Source of the DNA: Bdellovibrionales bacterium GWA1_52_35
GTDB taxonomy: Bacteria; Bdellovibrionota; UBA1018
Length of the DNA stretch: 37,092 nt
Direction: 5' to 3'
Assembly: GCA_001769805.1 (NCBI GenBank)
Contig: MEPO01000019.1
Coordinates: 1-37,092 of the forward strand
Shown here: positions 1-8,440 of the stretch, one piece after another
How positions within the stretch are numbered: position 1 is the stretch's first letter
Layout of the letters: the number at the start of each line of letters is the position of its first letter
The notes under the pieces: generated by a model
Databases searched by the model: none
What the model was told of the DNA's origin: nothing
What the model saw: only the letters and a program-made list of their open reading frames with translations
Program-made: the position numbers and the translations under genes

Positions 1-90
1 CGTAATACGGGAGAGCCGGATGCCCGAAATGGGCAAGTCCGGTTCGGTGAGGGCTGGGGCGACGCGCTGAGCTGCGCGTCCCCTGGCTAC
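1..90 (+). mobile_element. 3' end of a group II intron (domains V and VI)
   Basis: Positions 13-45 fold as a canonical group II intron domain V: an 8-bp lower stem (13-20 with 38-45) carrying the catalytic AGC triad at 14-16, a two-base AG bulge at 36-37, and a 5-bp upper stem (21-25 with 31-35) capped by a GAAA-containing loop. A second long hairpin follows, with GGGG at 56-59 and ACGCGC on one side and GCGCGTCCCC (74-83) on the other, as expected for domain VI. The intron should end near CTAC (87-90). The body and any reverse transcriptase lie off the left edge. The intron ends only about 13 bases from the stop codon of the convergent kinase gene, so it sits at that gene's 3' side without disrupting it. 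The subclass cannot be decided from this tail. Confidence 0.75.
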
Positions 91-103
91 TCGGGTTTCC
101 TGA

Positions 104-2668
104 TCACTCTTTAGATAATCCAAGCCCGCGTTCGATTAAGTCGCACAAATCGTTAAAAACATAGGGTTTTTGTAAACATTCAAATGCCCCTAATTCCCGC
201 ATGGCTACAGAAGCAACCGCATCAAGGTCACCCGTCACCATTATCACCACGGTTGCGGGCGATTTTTCCTTTACAACCTTAAGCACTGCCGCTCCGCCCA
301 TTACAGGCATTAACGTGTCCGTAACCACGACGGCGGGAGACGTCTGCTCGAAAACCTCAAGGCCAATTGAACCATTTTCCGCTCCAAACACCTCGTATCC
401 GCGCTGAGACAAAAGCCGCATTAAAATGTTGCGAAGTTGCACCTCGTCTTCAATAACCAAGACTTTGACGCGAGCCTCTTTCATATTTATCGGTCCACTG
501 ATTTTAGACTTTTCGCCAGTGTGTTTTTTCAAGTATTCAGTGCAATTCGGATTTATTTCGACCGTTTCCAATAGCACTTGACAGATCGGCAGTCGAACCG
601 AGAAAGTCGTTCCCTTGTTTTGCGTACTTTTGATTTCAACTTTTGCTTTATGGGACTCTAAAATTCCGTGAACGATTGAGAGGCCCAGACCCGTCCCTTT
701 TCCAGGCGGTTTGGTCGTAAAGAACGGATTGAAGACTTTCATCATGACGTCTTCAGACATTCCGATACCGTTGTCGGAAATTTCGACGAGGAAAAATTCA
801 TTATCTAGCTTCGAACTGATCGAGAGGGATTTTTTATGCACCGGAACAGTTTGAGAGGATCGCTTCTTGCTCTCGTCTTCCATTTCGTCGAGCGCATCCC
901 TGGCGTTACCCAGCAGGTTAATCCAGACTTGTTCCAGTTGAAAGGGATCACCATTGACCTTAGGATATGCACCATTCAAATGTTTTATTACCTCAATGCC
1001 ACGAAGCCTGAGTTGCTCCCCCATAAGCATAAGGGCGGATTCGATCGTCTGATTAACGTCGGTTGGATTCAGGCGAAGAGTCTCTTGTCTGGAAAAAGTA
1101 CGAACATGTTTAATGACATTTGTGGATCGCTCAACAGATGCCATGATGTCCTTGAGCGAGCTCTCAAGCTCCTCGTCGGTGAGAAGATTGTCTTGTTTCA
1201 TCATTCTGATTGCCTGGACTGCTAATGCGATACCAGCCATCGGTTGATTCATCTCATGGGCCATGCCAGCAGCCATTTCGCCAAGGGAAGACAGCTTCGA
1301 GGCTTGGACGAGCTGCGCTTGTGACTCGATTAGGGAAGATTGCGCATGTTTCAAGTCATCGATATCAGTACATGTCCCAAACCACTTGAGAACAGTGCCC
1401 TGGGCATCCAATACTGGCACGCCACGAATGAGCCACCATTTATAGACACCATCGGCGCGGCGCAGACGGCATTCTAGCGAATACGCATCTAAATTTTTTG
1501 TTGCATTTTGCCAAGCATCCCAAGCCCGCTTTTGGTCGTCAGGATGAAAAGGCTTGTGCCAGCCGTGACCATAACTCTCTTCCAGAGTTTGCCCGGTGTA
1601 GTCCACCCATTGCGGACTGAAGTAAATATTCCAACCGTCCGGTCGGGTAATCCAGACAATTTGGGGCATAGCCTCGGCCAGTAGCCGAAATTCTTTTTCA
1701 CTATCAACCAAAATAGCTTCCACTCGCTTGCGCTCGGTGATGTCACTCAGTGTCCCCACCAGGCGCAAGGCATGCCCGTCGGCGCTCCGCTCAAAGACTT
1801 TCCCGCGAGTTGAAACCCACTTCCATTCGCCAGTCTTATGCTTCATCCGTAGATCTATGTTGAAGCTGGTCCCGCTACCCACACTAAGCTGTAGTTCGTG
1901 TTCTACTTTGTCGATATCTTCTGGGTGAACCAATAGTCGCCACGATGCGTAAGTGGCGGCAAACTCTTGATCGTCATATCCGAGCAGCGAATAGTAATTT
2001 GGGCTAAAATAGGCGGCTCCTGATTTGACGTCCCAATCCCAGATCCCATCGTTTACAGCATTAAAAACGGCCATGTTCCGCTCATCACTCAACAGTAGCG
2101 CCTCTTGCGCCTGTTTGCGCTCAGTAATGTCCAAACAAAAGCCAATATAGCCTTCAAAAGCACCATCGATGCCGTAGCGGGGACATCCGTCGTCCTGAAG
2201 CCAGCGGTACTGCCCATCGTGGCGACGCAAACGATAGTCCACACTGAATGCTTCGCGCTTGTCAAAGGCCGTGACGTAGATGTTAATACAGCGTTGCAAA
2301 TCGTCTGGATGGACTCCTTCCGCCCACCCATTACCGAACTCTTGCTCATAGGTTCGTCCGGTAAACTCAAGCCAGACCTTATTAAAATAGTCGCAAAGCT
2401 TATCCGGTCTTGCCTTCCAAATAAGCGCCTGCCCAGAATCAGCCAAGGTACGATAGCTCAACTCGCTCTCGTGTAATGCATCTTCGAGGCGCTTGCGCTC
2501 GGCGATATTCTTATCGGTTTGGGCTTGGAATGTATGGCCAACCTTGTTGAGCTTGTCAACAATGGTGTCAAAAACATTCTTTGAAAAATCGCCGCGTTGA
2601 AAATGGGCTAACAAATCCAATATTTCGTGGATAATCTCTGGATGGTTGTTGCATTCGGCCTCGCTCAT
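104..2668 (-). CDS. Hybrid sensor histidine kinase (3 PAS, HisKA, HATPase, receiver)
   Basis: A cytoplasmic hybrid two-component kinase of 854 residues with no membrane segment. Three PAS/PAC units span about 70-190, 195-320 and 325-450, each closed by the usual D-I-T-E-R-K type or related linker. The HisKA helix follows with phosphoacceptor His471 in MAHEMNQPM. The ATPase domain (about 575-695) has the N box around [10 protein letters not shown], the G1 motif DNGIGM and the G2 motif [11 protein letters not shown]-terminal receiver (about 735-850) has the acidic pair EDE, phosphoacceptor Asp784 in VTDTLMP, and conserved Lys834 in LQKPY. A GTG seven codons upstream is possible, but I chose the ATG at 2668 because it forms an ATGA overlap with the stop of the preceding 70-residue gene. 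The input signal is unknown. Since the receiver is its own, phosphorelay to a further partner or autoregulation is likely (inference). Confidence 0.92.
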   Translation of the reverse strand: MSEAECNNHPEIIHEILDLLAHFQRGDFSKNVFDTIVDKLNKVGHTFQAQTDKNIAERKRLEDALHESELSYRTLADSGQALIWKARPDKLCDYFNKVWLEFTGRTYEQEFGNGWAEGVHPDDLQRCINIYVTAFDKREAFSVDYRLRRHDGQYRWLQDDGCPRYGIDGAFEGYIGFCLDITERKQAQEALLLSDERNMAVFNAVNDGIWDWDVKSGAAYFSPNYYSLLGYDDQEFAATYASWRLLVHPEDIDKVEHELQLSVGSGTSFNIDLRMKHKTGEWKWVSTRGKVFERSADGHALRLVGTLSDITERKRVEAILVDSEKEFRLLAEAMPQIVWITRPDGWNIYFSPQWVDYTGQTLEESYGHGWHKPFHPDDQKRAWDAWQNATKNLDAYSLECRLRRADGVYKWWLIRGVPVLDAQGTVLKWFGTCTDIDDLKHAQSSLIESQAQLVQASKLSSLGEMAAGMAHEMNQPMAGIALAVQAIRMMKQDNLLTDEELESSLKDIMASVERSTNVIKHVRTFSRQETLRLNPTDVNQTIESALMLMGEQLRLRGIEVIKHLNGAYPKVNGDPFQLEQVWINLLGNARDALDEMEDESKKRSSQTVPVHKKSLSISSKLDNEFFLVEISDNGIGMSEDVMMKVFNPFFTTKPPGKGTGLGLSIVHGILESHKAKVEIKSTQNKGTTFSVRLPICQVLLETVEINPNCTEYLKKHTGEKSKISGPINMKEARVKVLVIEDEVQLRNILMRLLSQRGYEVFGAENGSIGLEVFEQTSPAVVVTDTLMPVMGGAAVLKVVKEKSPATVVIMVTGDLDAVASVAMRELGAFECLQKPYVFNDLCDLIERGLGLSKE

Positions 2669-2877
2669 TGTAAAAAGCCTTTGAGCCACGCAGTCGCACC
2701 GACATTCATTGCGGCATTCTCACCGCCTAAATAGACTCGGGTGTCGCGATCCATTGATTTTATAGCCCCAAGCTGAACTAAACATTCGGCACCTGGAAAT
2801 ATGTCAACTTGGAGGATGCCATCTTGGCAAAGAAAAGACTTACCAGTTCGTGTCTCAATAATTTTGAACTCACTCAT
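2665..2877 (-). CDS. Small protein of unknown function coupled to the hybrid kinase
   Basis: A 70-residue soluble protein whose TGA stop overlaps the kinase ATG by four bases (ATGA, 2665-2668), a layout typical of translational coupling. It reads as a genuine protein: mixed charge, no low-complexity stretch, one cysteine, and alternating hydrophobic residues suggesting a small beta-rich fold (for example the stretch FKIIETRTGKSFLC near the N-terminus). The ribosome-binding site is weak. I do not recognise the family. Its position as first gene of a two-gene unit with a PAS kinase suggests a role in sensing or in modulating that kinase, but this rests on context alone. Confidence 0.6.
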   Translation of the reverse strand: MSEFKIIETRTGKSFLCQDGILQVDIFPGAECLVQLGAIKSMDRDTRVYLGGENAAMNVGATAWLKGFLQ

Positions 2878-2975
2878 TCCAATAGACTACCCTGTTTTGC
2901 CTCGTCTCAAGCACTATGGCGGCGGTTTTGTATTTCTATTAGATGCTTGCGTCGCTGCAATAGGCAAGGGTCAAC

Positions 2976-3017
2976 TGTGGACGCCTGCTTGCGGGAAGCG
3001 GCAATTTGTCGTCCACA
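2976..3017. repeat. Nested inverted repeat in an intergenic region
   Basis: TGTGGACG (2976-2983) and CGTCCACA (3010-3017) are perfect 8-bp inverted repeats. Inside them CTGCTT (2985-2990) and AAGCGG (2996-3001) can pair as a second, GT-tolerant stem. The element lies in the 245-base gap 2878-3122, where I see no gene. It could be a REP-like palindrome, a cruciform or a mobile-element scar; it has no T-run and so does not look like a terminator. Confidence 0.35.
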
Positions 3018-3122
3018 CATCGTGAAGGAAAACCCCAAAGCGGAATGTGCCGCACGCTAGAATGAGGGATAGTTTGGGTGAGGAAATATATTCAGTTTCT
3101 TTCAATCAGCACATGAAGGCTT

Positions 3123-3338
3123 TCAGGTTGCCGGAGTCGACACATCTTGAATCACTTTACGGCGTTCGGACAATTTCTGCCCCATTAACGCAAGTTGCTT
3201 TTGGATCTCTTGAAGTTTTTCGAGGACTGATGGGTCAAGGTTGACTATCTGTATATCTTCAAAAATTACTTGAATTAAAAATTGGGATGTTGTCAAGCGG
3301 CCTGCCATATCATGAAGAAACGATCGTTCATTACTCAT
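3123..3338 (-). CDS. Small orphan protein with a histidine-kinase-like phosphoacceptor motif
   Basis: A 71-residue protein with no signal peptide. The motif FLHDMAGRLT (residues 7-16) matches the H-box of HisKA dimerisation domains (H-D/E followed by two residues, then P or R and L/I/T). The rest is predicted helical: a segment around FLIQVIFEDIQIV, then an amphipathic helix rich in L, Q, K and E (about 38-64). That could form a two-helix hairpin like a minimal DHp domain, but there is no ATPase domain. The proline usual after the His is replaced by Arg. The start has no strong Shine-Dalgarno sequence. An IS remnant lies immediately upstream, and two full kinases flank this locus. It may be a stand-alone phosphotransfer or dimerisation partner, or a decayed kinase piece. 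Confidence 0.5.
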   Translation of the reverse strand: MSNERSFLHDMAGRLTTSQFLIQVIFEDIQIVNLDPSVLEKLQEIQKQLALMGQKLSERRKVIQDVSTPAT

Positions 3339-3384
3339 GAGACACTATCGGAAGATGGACGTAATTTGATTATGAGATTAATGT

Positions 3385-3605
3385 CTCTGAAGCAAGAAAG
3401 CTCCGCGAGCTGAGCAGGAGAACACCCGCCTGAAAAAAATGGTAGCCGACCTAAGTCTCGACATCGCCATGCTGAAAGAGGTGAACTCAAAAAAGTGGTA
3501 AGGCCCAAAGCCAAGCGCCAGGCCGCCCGCAACTTGATTGAGAGTTTTCCGGTGAGCGAACGTCGCGTTGTCTCGGTTTTGGGTCTAACAAAGATCTACA
3601 ATGCG
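3385..3605 (+). pseudogene. IS3-family transposase remnant (OrfA end plus OrfB start)
   Basis: In two frames the + strand encodes the classic end of an IS3/IS407-type OrfA: EARKLREL, a one-base frameshift near 3410, then EQENTRLKKMVADLSLD and AMLKEVNSKKW followed by a TAA. Immediately after, a GTG-started frame gives the start of OrfB (VVRPKAKRQAARNLIESF then PVSERRVVSVLGL), which degenerates after about 35 codons. The leucine-zipper part of OrfA and the first residues of OrfB remain. The helix-turn-helix of OrfA and the DDE catalytic domain are missing, so this is a dead fragment. I see no clear terminal inverted repeats. Confidence 0.85.
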
Positions 3606-3663
3606 CAATTGTTGGTTGCTTGCTTGGAACAGAATGACATTTCTCCTTAGTGTTGGCGTAGGA

Positions 3664-4758
3664 TTAAGCCGCGTTTGAACGTTCCTGTCGGCAGTCTATG
3701 GGCAGCACAAGGATGAAGGATGTACCGCTGTCTTTTGAGCTTTCCACTTCGATCGATCCGCCGTGAGACTCTGCGACGCCTCGAACCAAAGTTAAGCCCA
3801 AACCCCAGCCCTTCTTAGGCCCATCGGCCGCCGAAGCTAAGCGCCTGTACTTCTGAAACAGGTTAGCTTTGTCGTTTTCGGAGATGGGATTGCCTGTGTT
3901 GTGGACAATCGTCTTTAGCAGCGGCTCAATGAGCTGAAAGCTCACCGTGATTGGAGCTATTGGATCTCCATACTTCACAGCGTTGCTTAATAAATTTTCA
4001 AGAGCCCGCCTATACAGATCGGTGTCCCACCATGCCCGAAGATCGGTGCGAGTCGGAAAGACGAAGCGTTCCCCATGGGCGATAGTCATCTCAGTGACGA
4101 CCTCGGCTGCAATGGCGGCGGGATCACACTCATCCGGCTTGACCGAAAGGGACTCTCCCGCTCTGATCCGACCAGCGTCAAGCAAGTTCTGGATCATAGA
4201 ATCCAGCCGTTTCAAATTCTCACTGATACGAACGGAGTTTTTCATATTGAGATCTACGCCCAACTTTGCTGCCGTGATCGGGCCGCGCAAATCATGGGTG
4301 AGAGTTGCAGTGTATTCGTCGCGTAAGTCACGAAGAGTCCTCGAAAACCCGGCAGCGGCATCATTGACTGCTTGCTCGGTCAAATCCGTGATGATCTCCC
4401 GTTCCATCCCCGAAAGCGGGGCATCTTCTTCAAGCACCTGGATGACGACTTGCCTTAAAATTCGGTACTCGAAAATCACTTCCTCCATGGAGTAGCCTGC
4501 GGTGTTTGCCCGATCTCTTCCGTGTTCTTTTCCAACTTTCTCCTGGTGGGAGGTAGTAACGGAGATTTGCGAAGTCGATTTCTCCTCGGAGGAACCAAGA
4601 GCCACAGCGAGCTGTTCGAGATGGCCTGGGAGCGCGTCTCGAAGGGAAAGTGAGGTGGTCCCATAAGAAGAAGTGACCTCTTTGCGCGCACGCTCTTCCC
4701 AACGTTTCATGATCACGTCGAATTTTCGTCTGAGATTCTGCGAGGCAAGGGTTGTCAT
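3664..4758 (-). CDS. Sensor histidine kinase with RsbRD-like N-terminal domain
   Basis: A soluble 364-residue kinase. The N-terminal ~145 residues are helical and resemble the RsbRD/RsbU N-terminal sensor fold often found before HisKA domains, including the block GYSMEEVIFEYRILRQVV at 89-106. The H-box is THDLRGPIT with phosphoacceptor His155, and the N box is NLLSNAVKYG near 255-264. The G1 box reads HNTGNPI rather than the classical DxGxG, a variant seen in this kinase subgroup. The G2 box GWGLGLTLVRG follows at about 317-327. There is no receiver domain and no adjacent response regulator, so it is an orphan kinase here. The start is well supported by GGAG about eight bases upstream of the ATG. 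Confidence 0.9.
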   Translation of the reverse strand: MTTLASQNLRRKFDVIMKRWEERARKEVTSSYGTTSLSLRDALPGHLEQLAVALGSSEEKSTSQISVTTSHQEKVGKEHGRDRANTAGYSMEEVIFEYRILRQVVIQVLEEDAPLSGMEREIITDLTEQAVNDAAAGFSRTLRDLRDEYTATLTHDLRGPITAAKLGVDLNMKNSVRISENLKRLDSMIQNLLDAGRIRAGESLSVKPDECDPAAIAAEVVTEMTIAHGERFVFPTRTDLRAWWDTDLYRRALENLLSNAVKYGDPIAPITVSFQLIEPLLKTIVHNTGNPISENDKANLFQKYRRLASAADGPKKGWGLGLTLVRGVAESHGGSIEVESSKDSGTSFILVLPIDCRQERSNAA

Positions 4759-5074
4759 GGTGTGCTCCTAGGCAAAACAGACGGCGCTATTTTTTTAACG
4801 ATTAGACCTTTTGCGCACAGCTCCTTAGGTTGCTCGCCAGCTCAGAGGCGCGTTCCATTGCACCACTGCAAGTTCAAGTCCACGGTTTTAAGCGGTTACC
4901 AAGTCGAAAATTGGAAACACTCAGTTCGAAAATCGTCTAACGGTGTCCGCCATTCTTCGCACTTAACCATAATTGATTCTGGAATTTCTTTCCGAAATCG
5001 ATAGGGGTTGAAATTTATACCATTCCCCACTCACGGCCCAGACTGGCTATTACGCAATTACAAAAACGGCTGGC
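4759..5074. other. Intergenic region, 316 bases
   Basis: This stretch separates the RsbRD-type kinase from the barrel gene and should contain the kinase promoter on the - strand. I see no convincing gene. Around 4840-4880 there is a tRNA-like string (an AGCTCAG element followed 33 bases later by GTTCAAGTCC), but it is too short and lacks a pairing acceptor stem. Confidence 0.4.
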
Positions 5075-5779
5075 CTAAAAGCCGAGCCCTAACATGAAAT
5101 TGGCATGGTTGGCACCCCTTGCATAGCCATCATAATTCTTGACCCCAAGCCCAAACATCCAAATGCCAGTCTTAATGCCGATTGAAAATGTCTTATAAGA
5201 AAAGCTTTGCTTATCATACGTTCCGGAAACTTCCTGATTACCAACTCTCACGCCCGCACTGACAGTGGAATTCCCAGTCCCAAGTTCAATGTACATATCG
5301 TCGAAAAAAGTCATGAGCGAAAGGCCCGCATCTTCCATCGTTAGATAGACAGTTGAGATAACGTTCGTCTTGGTGTTTCTGGCACTTGCCGACCACGTGT
5401 TTGACCAAAGAGATGGCCCCACGGTCACCTTCATGTCATCTAAACGGAATCCGAGGCCAAATGTTCCACCAAGACCAAGTCCCATCTTGGAATCCGCTGA
5501 TTGTCCCACGCCAGAGCCAATGTTTGACCAATGTTGAAGCGCTAAAAACAGATTACCACCGAACGCTAGCCCATTTTTTGATGCTACTGAAGCCGGAGTA
5601 CTTGCAGGAATAGAAGCCTGCGAGGGAACGGCAGGCTGTTCGGGAGTTGTTGTCGGTACTTGAGCGGCGGGTACACCCGACAATTCAGACCCTGGAAGAA
5701 CCTCTTCCGCCCACCCGTGGGCACACATGAGGACCGAACTAATCCACACCAAGCCAATCGACCCCAAAATTTTGCGCAT
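5075..5779 (-). CDS. Exported protein with Pro/Ser-rich linker and beta-barrel-like C-terminus
   Basis: A 234-residue secreted protein of unknown function. A signal peptide (MRKILGSIGL..., about 24 residues, ending near HGWA) leads into a ~45-residue linker rich in P, T, S, A and Q. About 160 residues of alternating hydrophobic/polar strands follow, ending in MLGLGF; a terminal Phe is typical of outer-membrane barrels recognised by the BAM machinery. The length suggests a small barrel of about 8 strands. I chose the ATG at 5779; seven codons upstream only a TTG is available. No substrate can be inferred. Confidence 0.7.
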   Translation of the reverse strand: MRKILGSIGLVWISSVLMCAHGWAEEVLPGSELSGVPAAQVPTTTPEQPAVPSQASIPASTPASVASKNGLAFGGNLFLALQHWSNIGSGVGQSADSKMGLGLGGTFGLGFRLDDMKVTVGPSLWSNTWSASARNTKTNVISTVYLTMEDAGLSLMTFFDDMYIELGTGNSTVSAGVRVGNQEVSGTYDKQSFSYKTFSIGIKTGIWMFGLGVKNYDGYARGANHANFMLGLGF

Positions 5780-5849
5780 GCTTAATTCTGATTTATACAA
5801 ACCGATAAGTCAATTCATCAGACAGTCGATCGGAAATGGCCCGCCATTT

Positions 5850-6344
5850 TCATCCCCCAATCGCATCGTAATCCACTTTCACCTCGACCGTACTGTCACC
5901 ACTGATCCAGGACCGGAAATGAAGTGAGGGGGATCCCTTCTTCTTTTTGCCCCAAGACAATAGAGCGGTTCGAGGTTGTTTGGGGTTATTGGTCAGAACA
6001 CAGCTGAACTCGAGGGTCAAGTTTCGGGTGCGCGCGGGCTGCGCAGATTTCGCAGGCTGGCAGGTTCCGAGAAGGTAAGAGGAATTCCAAAGCTCTACTT
6101 TCATAGCAACAAGACGGTCCGTTCCCTTGCGGTAGCCGGAAGATGAGAACGTGCGGTACTTCTGGATTCCACTCGGCACGCGGTCCTGTTCAGCCTGAAG
6201 TGCTCGAGTGATCACAATGTGCTTGTTTCCCAAAAACGTACCGAACAAGACAACTTCCCGGGGTTGCACTGCAAAAGCAGAACAGGAAAATGCGAGGGCA
6301 AGAGATGCGGCAAACACGCGCGCAACGCGTTTTTGGTCTTCCAT
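5850..6344 (-). CDS. Exported protein of unknown function
   Basis: A 164-residue protein with a signal peptide (MEDQKRVARVFAASLALAFS, cleaved after CSAFA). The mature part is basic and strand-rich. It has two cysteines (in GTCQPAK and FSCVLT) that could pair in the periplasm, and a lysine cluster WGKKKKGS. The reading frame is open 30 codons further upstream, but the ATG at 6344 is preferred. It has a near-perfect AGGAGG six bases upstream, and the longer version would bury the signal peptide. The gene is on the same strand as its neighbours but separated by about 50-150 bases. I do not recognise the family. Confidence 0.7.
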   Translation of the reverse strand: MEDQKRVARVFAASLALAFSCSAFAVQPREVVLFGTFLGNKHIVITRALQAEQDRVPSGIQKYRTFSSSGYRKGTDRLVAMKVELWNSSYLLGTCQPAKSAQPARTRNLTLEFSCVLTNNPKQPRTALLSWGKKKKGSPSLHFRSWISGDSTVEVKVDYDAIGG

Positions 6345-6497
6345 GACAGGCCTCCTGTGTGGCCATCTTGGCCACAAGAACAAATAATACAAGTGGCATG
6401 CCGGGAGTTGGGCAGGGTCAATAAGCGGAAACATTGAAGATTTTTATTTAATGATAAATGGACCGATGAAGCGCCAATATGACCCTGTGAACAAAAT

Positions 6498-7568
6498 TTA
6501 GAAGCCCACGCCTATCCCCAGGGAGGCTGATTTGGAGCTAATGGTAACGTTACTGATTGTTGCCTGCAGACTTGAAAAGTCGAGAGACATGATCATGGGG
6601 CGTCCATTCGCTGTATTGCGAATGTAACTGAATCCGGTGGCAAGCTCCCGATCGTCTATCCCATGAAGCTGAAATTGGGAGCCGACCGCAGAAATTTTAA
6701 AATATGATGCGAACGTCACATTTTTATTCAGCTGATACCGAAGGGTTGGATAAATTTGCGGACCCATCAGATTTTCGAACCCGACTTTAGCGGTTTTGCT
6801 CACGAACATGGTTGTATAGTACGTGCCAGTCACCAGCCCCAGGGTCCAACGCGGAGAGAGCGGGATGGAATACCCCAGGCGCAGATTAAGACCAAGGAAT
6901 CGCGCCCACGTGTTCGGAATATTTGATGTGATTGGAACCAAAGAAAAAAACATTCCGACGCCCAAGTCCCAGCGAGGCGGTGCAAAAACGTATGAATATG
7001 TGCCCTTGAATGTGAGCAGTGTTTGGGCAAGTGACCTTCCATTGCTCTGGCGCAATGACGAATATGTCAGGCCTAAAGAAGGAAAAAATGCGATATTCCT
7101 CTTTGGAGGCCCCTTAACGGCTTCTTCTTTCTGGGTTTCATCCGGAAAAACAATATGGAAAGTCTGTCCTTCGGAAACACCGCTGGCATTCACGACAATG
7201 ATCTGGAACAGGGTCGTGGGCCCGGTATAGGGAACCTCAAACGCAAAGGGTTTCCCGGGTTGAATTTCTGTCGGAGTCTTCTGCCATTCAAGTTGATAAA
7301 AAATCTTATAAAAAGGCCGCTCGTACTGTCCTTCGAGTACGACATAGTGATTGGCACCGCCTTGGGAATATCCTTCCCGGATTTCGACTTCTTCGGCTTT
7401 CCATTTTAAGCCGAGCACCGGAGGCCGTCCTGCAAATTTGAATTTATCTGCTGATGGTATTTCGAGTTTGGCATTTTCGGCAGCCAGTGACCCAGCAGAG
7501 TTCAAAAAAGTTAAGGATAGCGCCAAAAGCAACCATCCACGTAATATATAATAGTCGGACTTCATCAT
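6498..7568 (-). CDS. Exported outer-membrane beta-barrel-like protein with N-terminal Ig-like domain
   Basis: A 356-residue exported protein. A signal peptide (about 28 residues, through GSLAA) is followed by a ~120-residue soluble beta domain. The remaining ~210 residues contain at least ten alternating strands with aromatic girdles (SLGLTYSSL, TFKGTYSYVF, LRLGYSIPL and others), and the C-terminus is GIGVGF with a terminal Phe. This suggests an outer-membrane barrel with a periplasmic or exposed N-terminal domain. That domain resembles part of the product of the gene 19 bases upstream. The longer frame from 7622 would overlap the upstream gene and displace the signal peptide. The MM start at 7568/7565 was chosen; AAGGAA lies about 13 bases upstream, which is a little far. 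Function unknown. Confidence 0.72.
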   Translation of the reverse strand: MMKSDYYILRGWLLLALSLTFLNSAGSLAAENAKLEIPSADKFKFAGRPPVLGLKWKAEEVEIREGYSQGGANHYVVLEGQYERPFYKIFYQLEWQKTPTEIQPGKPFAFEVPYTGPTTLFQIIVVNASGVSEGQTFHIVFPDETQKEEAVKGPPKRNIAFFPSLGLTYSSLRQSNGRSLAQTLLTFKGTYSYVFAPPRWDLGVGMFFSLVPITSNIPNTWARFLGLNLRLGYSIPLSPRWTLGLVTGTYYTTMFVSKTAKVGFENLMGPQIYPTLRYQLNKNVTFASYFKISAVGSQFQLHGIDDRELATGFSYIRNTANGRPMIMSLDFSSLQATISNVTISSKSASLGIGVGF

Positions 7569-7587
7569 AATATTTAAACGCAGTTCC

Positions 7588-8403
7588 TTAATAAAGTGAA
7601 GGGGAGATCTGCTCGGGCGCAATTTGAGTGTTTTTCACCTCGCAAATAAAGGAGCAATCATTTGCCATTTTGCTGAAATTCTCAAAACACAAAGGCCCGC
7701 CTCCTATTGCCGTTGACGAGCAGGTACCTTTGGCTGGGGTCGTGGGAGTTGAAACGGTTACGTCTTTTGTGATGTATGCGGTTCCTTGGCATATCCGGAA
7801 TACGCAGGTCTGTTCAGACCAGACACCTTTTATAAAACCGGACGTTTTTTGAGGGGCAGCTTTACATGCGCCCATGCAAGAGGACCCCGTGAGGTAATTT
7901 CTGACGATTGGGCGGGTACTAACAGTTGGGCTTGGTGAAGGGCTGGGTAGGTTTGTTTCGGAAGGCAAAGGAGAGGGACTGAGGGGCGGCCGTGGAGAGG
8001 TTGGCACGAAACTCGGGAGTGCCGATTTGGTCGCCGCAGGAATTGTTGGGGCCTCCACGCGGAAGCGCTGGCGCTCGGCCCTCCCCTCCTCGTTGATGGC
8101 AAACATTTCGAAAGAAGCGGCAATACCTCTCCACTGGAGGGAAAGGGTGAATGAGCTGTCTTCGACGAGCAAAGGACTTAGTTCGGAGTCGGGGATCCAG
8201 TATAGCTGCCAATCGTTTTTCTTAAACGTGCCATGGATTGCCACGGTTGTTTCTGTGGCGCGGCCCCGCGGTTCGATTGAAAGATGGGCGATGCCTGGGC
8301 CCTCGGGAATAATATTCACCCAACCTGTCATTTGCGCCAACGCAGGAACCGTGGAAATCACGACAAGAGAGATGGCGAGTGCACGCAGACGTTCTTTGCC
8401 CAT
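7588..8403 (-). CDS. Exported protein with Ig-like domain, Pro-rich linker and Cys-rich C-terminus
   Basis: A 271-residue secreted protein. Signal peptide of about 23 residues ending PALA. Then come a ~100-residue beta domain, a ~45-residue linker dominated by P, S and T (SPRPPLSPSPLPSE and similar), and a ~100-residue C-terminal domain with eight cysteines, compatible with four disulfides. The block around KKNDWQLYWIPDS and FEMFAINEEGRAE parallels YKIFYQLEWQKTP and FQIIVVNASGVSE in the next gene, so the two N-terminal domains look related. The gene starts 37 bases after the ahcY stop on the same strand and may be read through from ahcY. No Shine-Dalgarno sequence is obvious. Function unknown; the build suggests a surface or periplasmic binding protein (inference). 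Confidence 0.72.
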   Translation of the reverse strand: MGKERLRALAISLVVISTVPALAQMTGWVNIIPEGPGIAHLSIEPRGRATETTVAIHGTFKKNDWQLYWIPDSELSPLLVEDSSFTLSLQWRGIAASFEMFAINEEGRAERQRFRVEAPTIPAATKSALPSFVPTSPRPPLSPSPLPSETNLPSPSPSPTVSTRPIVRNYLTGSSCMGACKAAPQKTSGFIKGVWSEQTCVFRICQGTAYITKDVTVSTPTTPAKGTCSSTAIGGGPLCFENFSKMANDCSFICEVKNTQIAPEQISPSLY

Positions 8404-8440
8404 AATCCAGTATCGTGATTCTACCGGATTTGTTGAATAA

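Noticed and set aside
3335..3532. 65-codon - strand frame with an ATGA overlap to the orphan phosphoacceptor-like gene
   Set aside because: It lies antisense to the IS3 OrfA/OrfB remnant and its product is low-complexity; the overlap is accidental.
4820..4895. tRNA-like string (AGCTCAG ... GTTCAAGTCC)
   Set aside because: The distance between the D-arm and T-arm elements is about ten bases too short, and no acceptor stem or anticodon arm pairs properly. At most a decayed fragment.
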